Below are positions 7,871-14,578 of a stretch of 17,428 bases of DNA, piece after piece. Numbering within the stretch: position 1 is the stretch's first letter; each line of letters begins with the position of its first letter. Made by a program: the position numbers and the translations under genes. This DNA comes from CAYMJK01 sp043101635 (GTDB lineage: Bacteria; Planctomycetota; Phycisphaerae; Phycisphaerales; UBA1924), in assembly GCA_043101635.1 (NCBI GenBank), contig JBICIE010000310.1:1-17428 (forward strand), given 5' to 3'. Below the pieces are notes generated by a model that had not been told where the DNA came from, made no database searches, and saw only the letters and a program-made list of their open reading frames with translations.

Positions 7871-8647
7871 TCAGGGGCATCCCGTCGTCATCGCGTTCTG
7901 GAAGCACAGGAAGTCGAAGATGTCAAGGTCGCCTGAGGCGTCACAGTCGGCGTATGCCTCGCCGGCGGCGAAGGCGTTCTGGAAGCACAGGAAGTCGAAG
8001 ACATCCAGGTCGCCCGAAGCGTCGCAGTCGGCATAGCAGGCGGCGTCAGGCTCGATGAGCACGTCGAACTGCTCCTCGCGCACCTGCACCTGGCCAGTGA
8101 AGGGATCCACGATCTCGCCAGCCTTGACGTCATACGTGAGGCCGAAGAACAGGCCGGGCAGCTCAGGCGTGCCGCCATTCTCGATGAAGTAGACCTCACC
8201 CGGTTCGAGCACGGGATTGGGCGCGCCGGGGTCAATGGCACAATGCACCGGCCGGTCACCGCCCGCCTCGTCGAAGTACGTCACGGGCTCGGGCACGATG
8301 ATGCGTACCTCGCGGCCCCGCTTGTCCCACTCGTGCTCGCCCTTCGCTGTCGTGATCGAGATCTCGTAGCTCACGACCGCCCCGTCCAGTTCCTTCGTGG
8401 TGAACCGCTTGGTCTTGCCGGCTTCGATCTCCACATCATCTGTAGCGTCGCCGGTCGCCAGAATGGTCTCGCTGTCGCCTGCCGCATTATAGACGATCAG
8501 GTCCGAAAGCGTCACCGTCCCCTTGAGTTGCTTGTTCTTCACCTCGATGGTGTCAGCGTGTGCGATGGGGGCTTGGCATCCCAGCAGGCCGGCAATTGCA
8601 ATCAGGGCCGGACGGCGAAACCAATGAACTGAACTCTGGTACAGCAT
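7871..8647 (-). CDS. Exported dockerin protein of unknown function (258 residues)
   Basis: The start is the ATG at 8647: AAGGAGA lies 6 bases upstream and the export signal follows directly. An in-frame GTG 72 bases further upstream gives a basic leader with no ribosome site. The signal region (about residues 11-31) has two possible endings: a lipobox-like LLGC with Cys24, or a signal peptidase I site AHA before Asp32. The second fits the consensus better. Residues 32-203 are rich in charged beta-strand-like segments and resemble nothing I recognise. Residues 204-258 are a two-repeat dockerin whose loops read DCDASGDLD, a different subtype from the neighbouring DCDGTG loops. The gene faces the 300-residue dockerin gene tail to tail and is divergent from uvrB. 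I saw no convincing promoter in its upstream region. Confidence 0.82.
   Translation of the reverse strand: MLYQSSVHWFRRPALIAIAGLLGCQAPIAHADTIEVKNKQLKGTVTLSDLIVYNAAGDSETILATGDATDDVEIEAGKTKRFTTKELDGAVVSYEISITTAKGEHEWDKRGREVRIIVPEPVTYFDEAGGDRPVHCAIDPGAPNPVLEPGEVYFIENGGTPELPGLFFGLTYDVKAGEIVDPFTGQVQVREEQFDVLIEPDAACYADCDASGDLDVFDFLCFQNAFAAGEAYADCDASGDLDIFDFLCFQNAMTTGCP
7874..8038 (-). repeat. GC-type dockerin module, two repeats, D-C-D-A-S-G subtype
   Basis: Codes for residues 204-258 of the minus-strand protein. The calcium loops are D-C-D-A-S-G-D-L-D-x-F-D with six cysteines in total, ending T-T-G-C-P. Read on the plus strand it gives spurious repeated peptides (FWKHRKSK), which are artefacts. 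Confidence 0.85.
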
Positions 8648-8837
8648 AACGTATCTCCTTGGTCGGCGAGGCGTTGCCGACTTCAGGTTCTTCAAGCGCA
8701 CAAATCTCGACGTAGTCACACGTTCGGGTCAGAGAAATGCGATACCGGTTCTGACGGGTCGACGAACCCGCTTGACACTGGTTCCGCCTGCGCCCTCGGT
8801 CGTGCTGCGCCGTAGCGCTTGGCCCCTAGGATCTCGT
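8648..8837. promoter_or_regulatory. Divergent intergenic region between the 258-residue protein and uvrB
   Basis: This 190-base gap must hold both promoters. On the plus strand a perfect TTGACA lies at 8772-8777, but no TAnnnT box occurs at 16-19 bases. The sequence also contains two imperfect dyads: GTCAGA (8728-8733) with TCTGAC (8750-8755), and GAACC (8764-8768) with GGTTC (8780-8784), the latter surrounding the TTGACA. The uvrB ribosome site AGGA (8828-8831) is 6 bases before the ATG. An SOS operator would be expected for uvrB in many bacteria, but I do not recognise a known LexA box. Confidence 0.3.
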
Positions 8838-11099
8838 ATGCCACATCGGTTCCAGGTGGTCAGTCCGTTTGCTCCCACCGGCGACCAGCCGCACGCCATC
8901 GAGCAGCTCGCCGCCGATCTCCGCGCCGGGCGCCAGGCCACGACGCTCCTCGGCGCCACCGGCACCGGCAAGACCTTCACCATGGCCAAGGTCATCGAGC
9001 AGGTCCGCAAGCCCACGCTGATCATCAGCCACAACAAGACGCTCGCCGCCCAACTCTACGAAGAGCTGCGCGAATTCTTCCCCGCCAACAGCGTCAACTA
9101 CTTCGTCAGCTACTACGACTACTACCAGCCCGAGGCGTACATCCCCCAGCGGGACATCTACATCGAGAAGGATGCCAGCCGCAACGACGATCTCGACCAG
9201 CTCCGTCTCGCCGCCACCAGCAACATCCTCAGCCGGCGCGATACCGTCGTCATCGCCAGCGTCTCCTGCATCTTCGGGCTCGGCTCGCCCGAGGCCTATG
9301 GCGACAAGGTGCTCACCATCACCCGCGGCACGCGCATCGAGCGCCGCAGCTTCCTGCTGTCGCTGGATGGCATGCAGTACAAGCGCGGCGACTACGAATT
9401 CAAGCGCGGAACCTACCGCATCCGCGGCGACGCCATCGAGATCTGGCCCGCCTACGAGCGTTTCGCCGTCCGCATCGACCTGTTCGGGGATGAGATCGAG
9501 CGGATGGAGCTGGTCAACCCAACCAGCGGCGAGATCCTCGCCGAAGAGCGCCAGTTCTTCCTCTTCCCCGCCGTCCACTACGTCATGCCGGAGGACCGCC
9601 TCGCCGAGATCGTCAAGGCCATCAACGCCGAACTGGAAGCCCGCGTCCTCCAGCTTCGCTCCGAGGGCAAACTCCTCGAGGCCCAACGCCTGCTCGCCCG
9701 CACCAAGTACGACCTGGAGATGATCCAGGAGGCTGGCTTCTGCCCCGGCATCGAGAACTACTCCCGCTTCATGGATGGCCGCCAGCCCGGCGAGCGCCCC
9801 TTCACTCTGCTGGACTACTTTGATTACGCCCCGGGTAGGTCGGCACTCCGTGCCGACTCGCCGCGCGACGAGGCGACGAAGCGACGCAGCGACGAAGGGC
9901 GGCACGTGCGCCAGATCGCCCCAGATGGCGAACCCCTCCGCCAGCCGCCCGCCCCATCAACGCCCTCCGCCCGCACCAACTACAAGGACTGGCTCGTCAT
10001 CATCGACGAGAGCCATGTCACCATCCCGCAGATCCACGCCATGTTCAACGGCGACCGCCAGCGCAAGCAGGTGCTGGTCGACCACGGCTTCCGCCTGCCA
10101 AGCTGCCTCGACAACCGGCCGCTGCGCTTCGAGGAGTTCGAGGCAATCGTCCCCCAGATCATGTTCGTCAGCGCCACCCCCGGCCCGTACGAACTCAAGC
10201 GATCCGGCGGCGAGATCGCCGAGCAGGTCATCCGCCCGACCGGCCTGCTCGACCCGCAGATCGAAGTCAAGCCGGCGCAGGGCCAGGTCGGCGATCTGCT
10301 GGAGCAGTGCCAGGCCGTCATCGCCCGCGGCGAGCGGGCCCTCGTCACCGCCCTCACCAAGCGCCTGTGCGAGGATCTGGCGGCATATCTCGACCAGCAG
10401 GGCCTCCGCGTCCGCTACCTGCACAGCGAGATCGAGACGCTCGACCGCCTGGAGATCCTCGCCGACCTCCGCCGCGGCGAGTTCGATGTCCTCGTCGGCG
10501 TGAACCTGCTGCGCGAGGGCCTCGACCTGCCCGAGGTCTCGCTGGTCGCGATTCTGGATGCCGACAAGGAGGGCTTCCTGCGCAGCCCGACCAGTCTCAT
10601 CCAGCTCATCGGGCGGGCGGCCCGCAACGTCAACGGTCGCGTCATCATGTACGCCGACGAGATGACGCCCGCGATGGCGGACGCCATCGGCGAGACTGAC
10701 CGCCGTCGCGCCAAACAGACCGCCTACAACGAGGCCCACGGCATCACGCCGAAGACCATCGAGAAGGCCATCCGCCGCGGCATGGAGTCCGAGCTGCGCG
10801 CGCGCAAGAAGGCCCGCGAAGCCGTCGCCACGACCGAAGAGCAGTACGACGCCCTTGAGCTGGTCCGCGATCTGGAAGGCGAGATGCTCGACGCCGCCGA
10901 GGCCCTCGACTTCGAGACCGCCGCCCGCCTGCGCGATCAGGCCAAACTCCTGCGCCAGCGCATCGACGAAGGCGACGACAGCCCCATCCGCCGCTCAGAG
11001 GTCGAGAAGGCCGCCGCCGGCAGCGGCTCACGCCGCGCGCGCAAGGCCGGCAGCCCCGGCGTCCGCGCCACCAAACGCCGCCGCTCCAAACGGGGATGA
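8838..11099 (+). CDS. uvrB: UvrB, excision nuclease subunit B (nucleotide excision repair)
   Basis: The helicase-like damage-verification subunit works in the cytoplasm with UvrA and UvrC. ATG 8838 is chosen because MPHRFQVVSPFAPTGDQPHAI aligns with UvrB N-termini and AGGA lies 6 bases upstream; an earlier in-frame TTG (8772) would add 22 unrelated residues. Landmarks: Walker A GATGTGKT (39-46), the beta-hairpin YYDYYQPEAYIPQRD (92-106) that clamps DNA, DESH helicase motif II (390-393), motif III VSATPG, motif V VGVNLLREGLDLPEV, motif VI QLIGRAARNV, and a C-terminal UVR domain (ALELVRDLEGEMLDAAEALDFETAARLRDQ region) that meets UvrC. At 753 residues it is about 80 longer than E. coli UvrB. Part is a lysine/arginine-rich tail. 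Part is an insertion at about 333-380, before motif II, which carries a palindromic repeat. All catalytic motifs are intact. Confidence 0.97.
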   Translation: MPHRFQVVSPFAPTGDQPHAIEQLAADLRAGRQATTLLGATGTGKTFTMAKVIEQVRKPTLIISHNKTLAAQLYEELREFFPANSVNYFVSYYDYYQPEAYIPQRDIYIEKDASRNDDLDQLRLAATSNILSRRDTVVIASVSCIFGLGSPEAYGDKVLTITRGTRIERRSFLLSLDGMQYKRGDYEFKRGTYRIRGDAIEIWPAYERFAVRIDLFGDEIERMELVNPTSGEILAEERQFFLFPAVHYVMPEDRLAEIVKAINAELEARVLQLRSEGKLLEAQRLLARTKYDLEMIQEAGFCPGIENYSRFMDGRQPGERPFTLLDYFDYAPGRSALRADSPRDEATKRRSDEGRHVRQIAPDGEPLRQPPAPSTPSARTNYKDWLVIIDESHVTIPQIHAMFNGDRQRKQVLVDHGFRLPSCLDNRPLRFEEFEAIVPQIMFVSATPGPYELKRSGGEIAEQVIRPTGLLDPQIEVKPAQGQVGDLLEQCQAVIARGERALVTALTKRLCEDLAAYLDQQGLRVRYLHSEIETLDRLEILADLRRGEFDVLVGVNLLREGLDLPEVSLVAILDADKEGFLRSPTSLIQLIGRAARNVNGRVIMYADEMTPAMADAIGETDRRRAKQTAYNEAHGITPKTIEKAIRRGMESELRARKKAREAVATTEEQYDALELVRDLEGEMLDAAEALDFETAARLRDQAKLLRQRIDEGDDSPIRRSEVEKAAAGSGSRRARKAGSPGVRATKRRRSKRG
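9836..9907 (+). repeat. Palindromic/tandem repeat element inserted in frame within uvrB
   Basis: The element opens with a perfect hairpin, GTCGGCAC (9839-9846) and GTGCCGAC (9850-9857), around a 3-base loop. Four tandem octamers follow at 9865-9896: GCGACGAG, GCGACGAA, GCGACGCA and GCGACGAA. It codes for about 24 residues (R334 to H356, including DEATKRRSDEG) between FDYAP and the conserved WLVIIDESH motif. In E. coli and most other UvrBs only a few residues lie between LFDYL and VVDESH. The frame stays open. The octamer period is not a multiple of three, so the repeat is a DNA feature, not a protein repeat. Confidence 0.7.
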
Positions 11100-11121
11100 T
11101 CTACAGATGGCGCCGATGAAC

Positions 11122-11142
11122 ACAGACCAGACCAGGGTCTGT
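11122..11142. terminator. Hairpin between convergent uvrB and the 929-residue protease gene
   Basis: ACAGACC and GGTCTGT form a 7-bp stem around a 7-base loop, 22 bases after the uvrB stop, followed by a moderately T-rich stretch. It could end transcription of uvrB. The surrounding 108-base gap is also made of degenerate ACACAGATGG-like decamers, so the hairpin may be part of a dispersed repeat. Confidence 0.4.
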
Positions 11143-11180
11143 TCTGCTTTGCTATCTTGTCCATCTTCGTCCATCTGTCT

Positions 11181-11199
11181 CCATCTGTGTAATCTGTGG
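11181..11199 (+). repeat. Dispersed repeat copy (CCATCTGTGT-type), inverted relative to 13951-13969
   Basis: CCATCTGTGTAATCTGTGG matches the reverse complement of 13951-13969 at 18 of 19 bases. It is embedded in a run of related decamers (11160-11200, complement ACACAGATGG-like) in the gap between uvrB and the protease gene. Confidence 0.6.
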
Positions 11200-11207
11200 A
11201 TCCAGTC

Positions 11208-13997
11208 CTACCCGCACCCCGCCGCAAACTCATTTTGAAAGCACAGGAAGTCAAAGAAAGTCAGCGACCCGTCCCCGTCGCAGTCCGCCGCCGGTTCCCC
11301 CAGCCCGAACTGGTTCTGAAAGCACAGGAAGTCGAAGAACGTCAGCGACCCGTCCCCGTCGCAGTCGGCGAAGCACCGGCTCAACTCCGGCTCGCGCACC
11401 ACGGCAAACCCCGGCACATCCCGCACCTGGAACTCGATCCGCCGCAGCGACCGGAACTTGCCATCGTCGGCCGTGAACGTCACGCTCAATCCCTCGACGC
11501 CGAACGGGTGCACGTTCACCTGCAGCGAATCCGGACGGAACGTGAACCGCCCCGTCGCCGGGTCGAAGGTGGACCCGTACAGCGGCGTGGCCCCGAGCGT
11601 CACGTCATCCCCATCCGGATCGACCGCGCTGATCGTCGTCTCGAAGACCTCATCCTCGCTGATCACCACCACATCCGGCGCCCCGCCCAGCGAGATCTCC
11701 GGCAGCCGGTTGCCCGCTCGCGAGGCGTACGTCGTCAGCGTCAGCGTCCAGTCGCCCGTGATCCCACCCGCCACCGCCAGGTTCGCCGTATCCACATCCA
11801 CGAAGTGGTACTCGACGGTCCCGCCGAACTCCAACTCGATGATCAACGGCGCGTTGCGCCCGACGGCGTCCGGCGTATCGCGGATGATCGCCCCATCCTT
11901 CCACGACCACGGGTTGTTCACCACCACGCCGCCCTTCCACTCCGGACGCGTCACCGGCGGGAACAGCCACTGCCCGCCGGCGTCGGTCGTGCCGCTGAAC
12001 TTCACCACATCCGGCACGGTCCCGTTGAGGTCGCGCTGGAAAACACGCACCGCGCAGTTCGCCACCGGCGCCCCGCCCTGCTCGACTACCCGCAGCGTGA
12101 TGTCCCCCTGCGGGATCGCCGCGAGATAGTCGCCGAAGAAGCCGCGCCGCAGGCCCAGGTTGCGCTGCATCCCCGCCGCGCTGCCCGGCCCGACGTACCG
12201 CGCCCCCGGCCCCGCCATCAGCCCGCGCCGCGTGTCATCCACGAACGCCTGCCCACCGGCGTGGAAGATGTCCAGGTTCCCGTAGTACACGTTCCACGGG
12301 CTCACCAGCGGCATCAGCGCTGAGCCCGCCACGCGCGAGCCCCCGCGCGTGATCAGGCAGTTGTCGGTCGCGATGTCGTACTGGTAGACATCGATCATCC
12401 CGATCTGGTGCCCCAGTTCGTGCGCCAGCGCGTTCTCGACCACCTTCACGTACCGGTCGATGTAATCCTGCGGCCACACGAACCCCCACACCCCGTCCGC
12501 CGGGCGCACCTCGGGGTCACTCTTGGGCGCGTGCGTCCCGCCGGGGCTCAGCTCGCCATCGGGCACGACGACCACGTTGTCCACCGCAAGCTGCTGCATC
12601 GCCCCCGCCACCCGAAGCCGCCGCTGGAGCCCCACAAGCTGCATGCGCAGCCAGTCCTCCGGCGAATACGTCTCCAGGAAGTTCAGCGTGTTGCTGAAGC
12701 GCTCGTAGGTGCTCTCTTCCATGAAGAACCAGAAGGCGACCGCGCCCATAGGCCGGTCCACCGCGTTGTTCAGTTCGGTGATCTCGGCGATCTGGTCCGC
12801 CGGATCAAGCTCGAAGCGCACGACATTCCCGCCGATCGCCCGCTCAAGCTGCGGCGGGTCGAACTCCTGCGCCCCCGGCGGCGGCGCGATCGTCTGCACC
12901 TCATCGGCCGGCCACGGGCGCGCAAGCTCGACCACCTGCCCCTCGCCGCCGCCAAGATTCGCAATCACGCCGGAGTCCACTACCGCCCCGTTGACCAGCC
13001 AGCGGTAGGCGACATCCGCCGCGGCATCATCGCCCTTGTTGAACACGTGGGCCCGCCACGTGACCAGTTCGCCGGGCGCCGGCCACTTCTGCTCATCGAG
13101 GTACGCCGCGTGGATCTTCTGATCGCCCGTGTAATCCACCTTGAAGCGGTTGTACGCCGGGTCGCGCCCGATCCAGCCGACATCGAGATCCACCGGCCGC
13201 CGGCTGCGCACCAGCGCCGTCGTCTCGCCCCGCGCCAGCCCGATGGATGCTGCGATCCGCGTCTGCCCGGCGCGCACGCCCGTCACCCGCCCCGTGCGCG
13301 TCACCGTCGCCGTGAAGGGATCCAGCGTGCGCCACTCGACCAGGCTCGTGACGTCATACCGATCCGGCCCGTAGCTCAGCGACGCCTCGGCCGAAAGCTG
13401 GGCGCTGTCGCCCACCGGCAGGCGCACCGTCTCGGGCTTCGTCTCGATGATGTTGATCCGCACCGTCTCGCCGCCGATCTGGATCTCCTCGACCGGCTCG
13501 GGGCTCTGCAGTTCCAGTTCGTAGATGTGCACGAAATCATCCCGCGTCAGCCGCTTGACGCTGAAACGGAAGATCCGGCGCTCCACCGGCGTGTCGTTGA
13601 ACTCGGTCCACTGCACACCGGGAAAGTCGGTCCAGATCGGCCCGAAGACCAGCGCGTAGCTGCCGCTCTTCGAGTCCAGGTCCGCCAGCGTGTCGGCCGC
13701 CTCCAGCGTCCACTCGTGGATGTCACCCGCCGAGAACTGGGCCCGGGCGGCGCCCACGGCGGTGGGGGCGTCGAAGGCGACCGTGATCACCGCCGGGTTC
13801 ACCGCGGCGGAGCGGTACAGGCTCGACCAGTCCTGATCGAACAGGTGGTCCTTGTGCCCGATGTCCCAGGTCGAGGCGGTGACCGTCGCCTTGCCGGCGA
13901 GTTCCAGCTCACGCACCGGGATGATCTCGGCGCGCGCCCCAAGACAGCAACCACAGATGACACAGATGGCGCACAGCAGGGTCTTCAGATGCAACAT
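11208..13997 (-). CDS. Secreted multidomain metzincin-like protease with C-terminal dockerin
   Basis: This 929-residue protein begins with a signal peptide ending ARA before Glu24; its core is unusual in holding five cysteines. The ATG at 13997 lacks a strong ribosome site. Domains in order, boundaries approximate: a discoidin-like beta-sandwich (25-150), a bacterial Ig-like Big_2 domain (185-260), a CARDB-like adhesion domain (290-410), a catalytic domain with HELGHQIGMID (H526, E527, H530, D536), a beta-sandwich stalk (620-690), a cadherin/Ig-like domain (765-865) and a two-repeat dockerin (875-929). The zinc motif is of the HExxHxxGxxD type, as in snapalysin, with Asp in place of the third His. 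Possible Met-turns are LMP (M562) or LMAG (M594). It is likely an extracellular protease tethered by adhesion domains and the dockerin. Substrate unknown. It lies 101 bases after a membrane-protein gene on the same strand. Confidence 0.83.
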   Translation of the reverse strand: MLHLKTLLCAICVICGCCLGARAEIIPVRELELAGKATVTASTWDIGHKDHLFDQDWSSLYRSAAVNPAVITVAFDAPTAVGAARAQFSAGDIHEWTLEAADTLADLDSKSGSYALVFGPIWTDFPGVQWTEFNDTPVERRIFRFSVKRLTRDDFVHIYELELQSPEPVEEIQIGGETVRINIIETKPETVRLPVGDSAQLSAEASLSYGPDRYDVTSLVEWRTLDPFTATVTRTGRVTGVRAGQTRIAASIGLARGETTALVRSRRPVDLDVGWIGRDPAYNRFKVDYTGDQKIHAAYLDEQKWPAPGELVTWRAHVFNKGDDAAADVAYRWLVNGAVVDSGVIANLGGGEGQVVELARPWPADEVQTIAPPPGAQEFDPPQLERAIGGNVVRFELDPADQIAEITELNNAVDRPMGAVAFWFFMEESTYERFSNTLNFLETYSPEDWLRMQLVGLQRRLRVAGAMQQLAVDNVVVVPDGELSPGGTHAPKSDPEVRPADGVWGFVWPQDYIDRYVKVVENALAHELGHQIGMIDVYQYDIATDNCLITRGGSRVAGSALMPLVSPWNVYYGNLDIFHAGGQAFVDDTRRGLMAGPGARYVGPGSAAGMQRNLGLRRGFFGDYLAAIPQGDITLRVVEQGGAPVANCAVRVFQRDLNGTVPDVVKFSGTTDAGGQWLFPPVTRPEWKGGVVVNNPWSWKDGAIIRDTPDAVGRNAPLIIELEFGGTVEYHFVDVDTANLAVAGGITGDWTLTLTTYASRAGNRLPEISLGGAPDVVVISEDEVFETTISAVDPDGDDVTLGATPLYGSTFDPATGRFTFRPDSLQVNVHPFGVEGLSVTFTADDGKFRSLRRIEFQVRDVPGFAVVREPELSRCFADCDGDGSLTFFDFLCFQNQFGLGEPAADCDGDGSLTFFDFLCFQNEFAAGCG
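11211..11375 (-). repeat. GC-type dockerin module, two repeats, D-C-D-G-D-G-S-L-T subtype
   Basis: Codes for residues 875-929 of the protease. The loops read D-C-D-G-D-G-S-L-T-F-F-D, with Asp at loop position 5 and Thr at 9. The module starts C-F rather than C-Y and is the only one in the window ending G-C-G. Six cysteines are kept. Confidence 0.85.
13951..13969 (-). repeat. Dispersed repeat copy inside the signal-peptide coding region of the protease
   Basis: On the coding strand this reads CCATCTGTGTCATCTGTGG, 18 of 19 identical to the copy at 11181-11199. Translated, it yields AICVICG, the cysteine-rich heart of the export signal of the 929-residue protease. Confidence 0.6.
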
Positions 13998-14070
13998 GAT
14001 TCGGTCAATCAGGCCTCAGGCCGCTGGGGGACTCTCTCACGCTCGAAACAGACACCACCCCCACGCCGAT

Positions 14071-14098
14071 CCCGATTCCCGACTCCGCCCCAACTCCC
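14071..14098 (-). promoter_or_regulatory. Canonical G-quadruplex motif upstream of the protease gene
   Basis: On the minus strand four G-tracts (GGG, GGGG, GGG, GGG) are separated by loops of 4, 7 and 4 bases, matching the standard G3+N1-7 rule. A fifth tract (GGGGG) follows 8 bases later. It begins directly after the stop codon of the 156-residue protein gene and ends 73 bases before the protease start. If the genes are co-transcribed it would fold in the mRNA. Apart from this the 101-base gap shows only a small GGCC-TGA-GGCC dyad. Confidence 0.5.
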
Positions 14099-14569
14099 TC
14101 ACCCGCCTTCCGGCTCCAGCCGGTCGCCGGGTCGCACGACGCCGACGCGCCAGTCGACCGCCGTCCCCGGCGCGGCAGACTCGATCGTGGCCCGAAGCTC
14201 CTCCATCGCCTCCGTCGAAGGTACACCGCCGTAGACCATCAGCCGGTCGGCCGAATCGCCGCCAATGGCAACCGCGTTGACCGAGATCTCGGCGAACTCC
14301 GGCCGGCCCGCGAGGCGTCCGCGCACGGTTTCGGCCAGCGATTGCGTCTGATCGCTGGCCGCGACGGCTCGCTCGAAACGCCCGCCACCGCCGGCGCCGC
14401 GCCAGGCAAAGGTCACGCCGACCAGCAGCAGCACCACCAGTAGCGACCCCATGATCCCCAAGCGGATCGCGAGTTTGCGCCTCTCCGGATCCATGCCCCC
14501 GAACACGCCCTCGACGCGGTAGCGGGCATCCTCGAGCTTCTGACGCAGGGCGTCGCGATCCAGTTGCAT
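14099..14569 (-). CDS. Small single-pass membrane protein, unknown function (156 residues)
   Basis: The protein has a charged N-terminal segment (1-35, with heptad-like DALRQKLEDARYRVEG), one strong membrane helix (about 37-56), a glycine-rich linker and a C-terminal domain (about 64-156) containing EISVNAVAIGG and DRLMVYGGVPSTEAMEELRATIES. The alternation of strands and a helix recalls small ring-building or BON-like domains, but I do not recognise a family. With the N-terminus inside, the C-terminal domain would face the periplasm. The ATG at 14569 follows the upstream pseudopilin stop by 9 bases, with GAGG about 8 bases before it, so the two are surely co-transcribed and probably functionally linked, perhaps in a secretion- or pilus-like assembly. 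That role is inference from position. Confidence 0.7.
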   Translation of the reverse strand: MQLDRDALRQKLEDARYRVEGVFGGMDPERRKLAIRLGIMGSLLVVLLLVGVTFAWRGAGGGGRFERAVAASDQTQSLAETVRGRLAGRPEFAEISVNAVAIGGDSADRLMVYGGVPSTEAMEELRATIESAAPGTAVDWRVGVVRPGDRLEPEGG

Positions 14570-14578
14570 GATTCAGCC

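Noticed and set aside
7557..8058. Plus-strand frames with repeated peptides such as FWKHRKSK
   Set aside because: The repeats are the reverse complement of the minus-strand dockerin module, not a real repetitive protein.
8772..8837. TTG start adding 22 residues to UvrB
   Set aside because: The added residues match no UvrB N-terminus, while ATG 8838 starts exactly at the conserved region with a ribosome site.
11208..13997. Assignment of the 929-residue protein as a mobile-element cargo flanked by inverted repeats
   Set aside because: The inverted copies are only 19 bases, one lies inside the gene, and no transposase or target duplication is seen. The idea is kept only as a question in the findings.
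12408..14234. Long plus-strand open frame (608 codons) opposite the 929-residue protease
   Set aside because: The product is rich in arginine, histidine and proline, crosses two minus-strand genes and their intergenic gap, and has no signal or motif. It is an antisense shadow.
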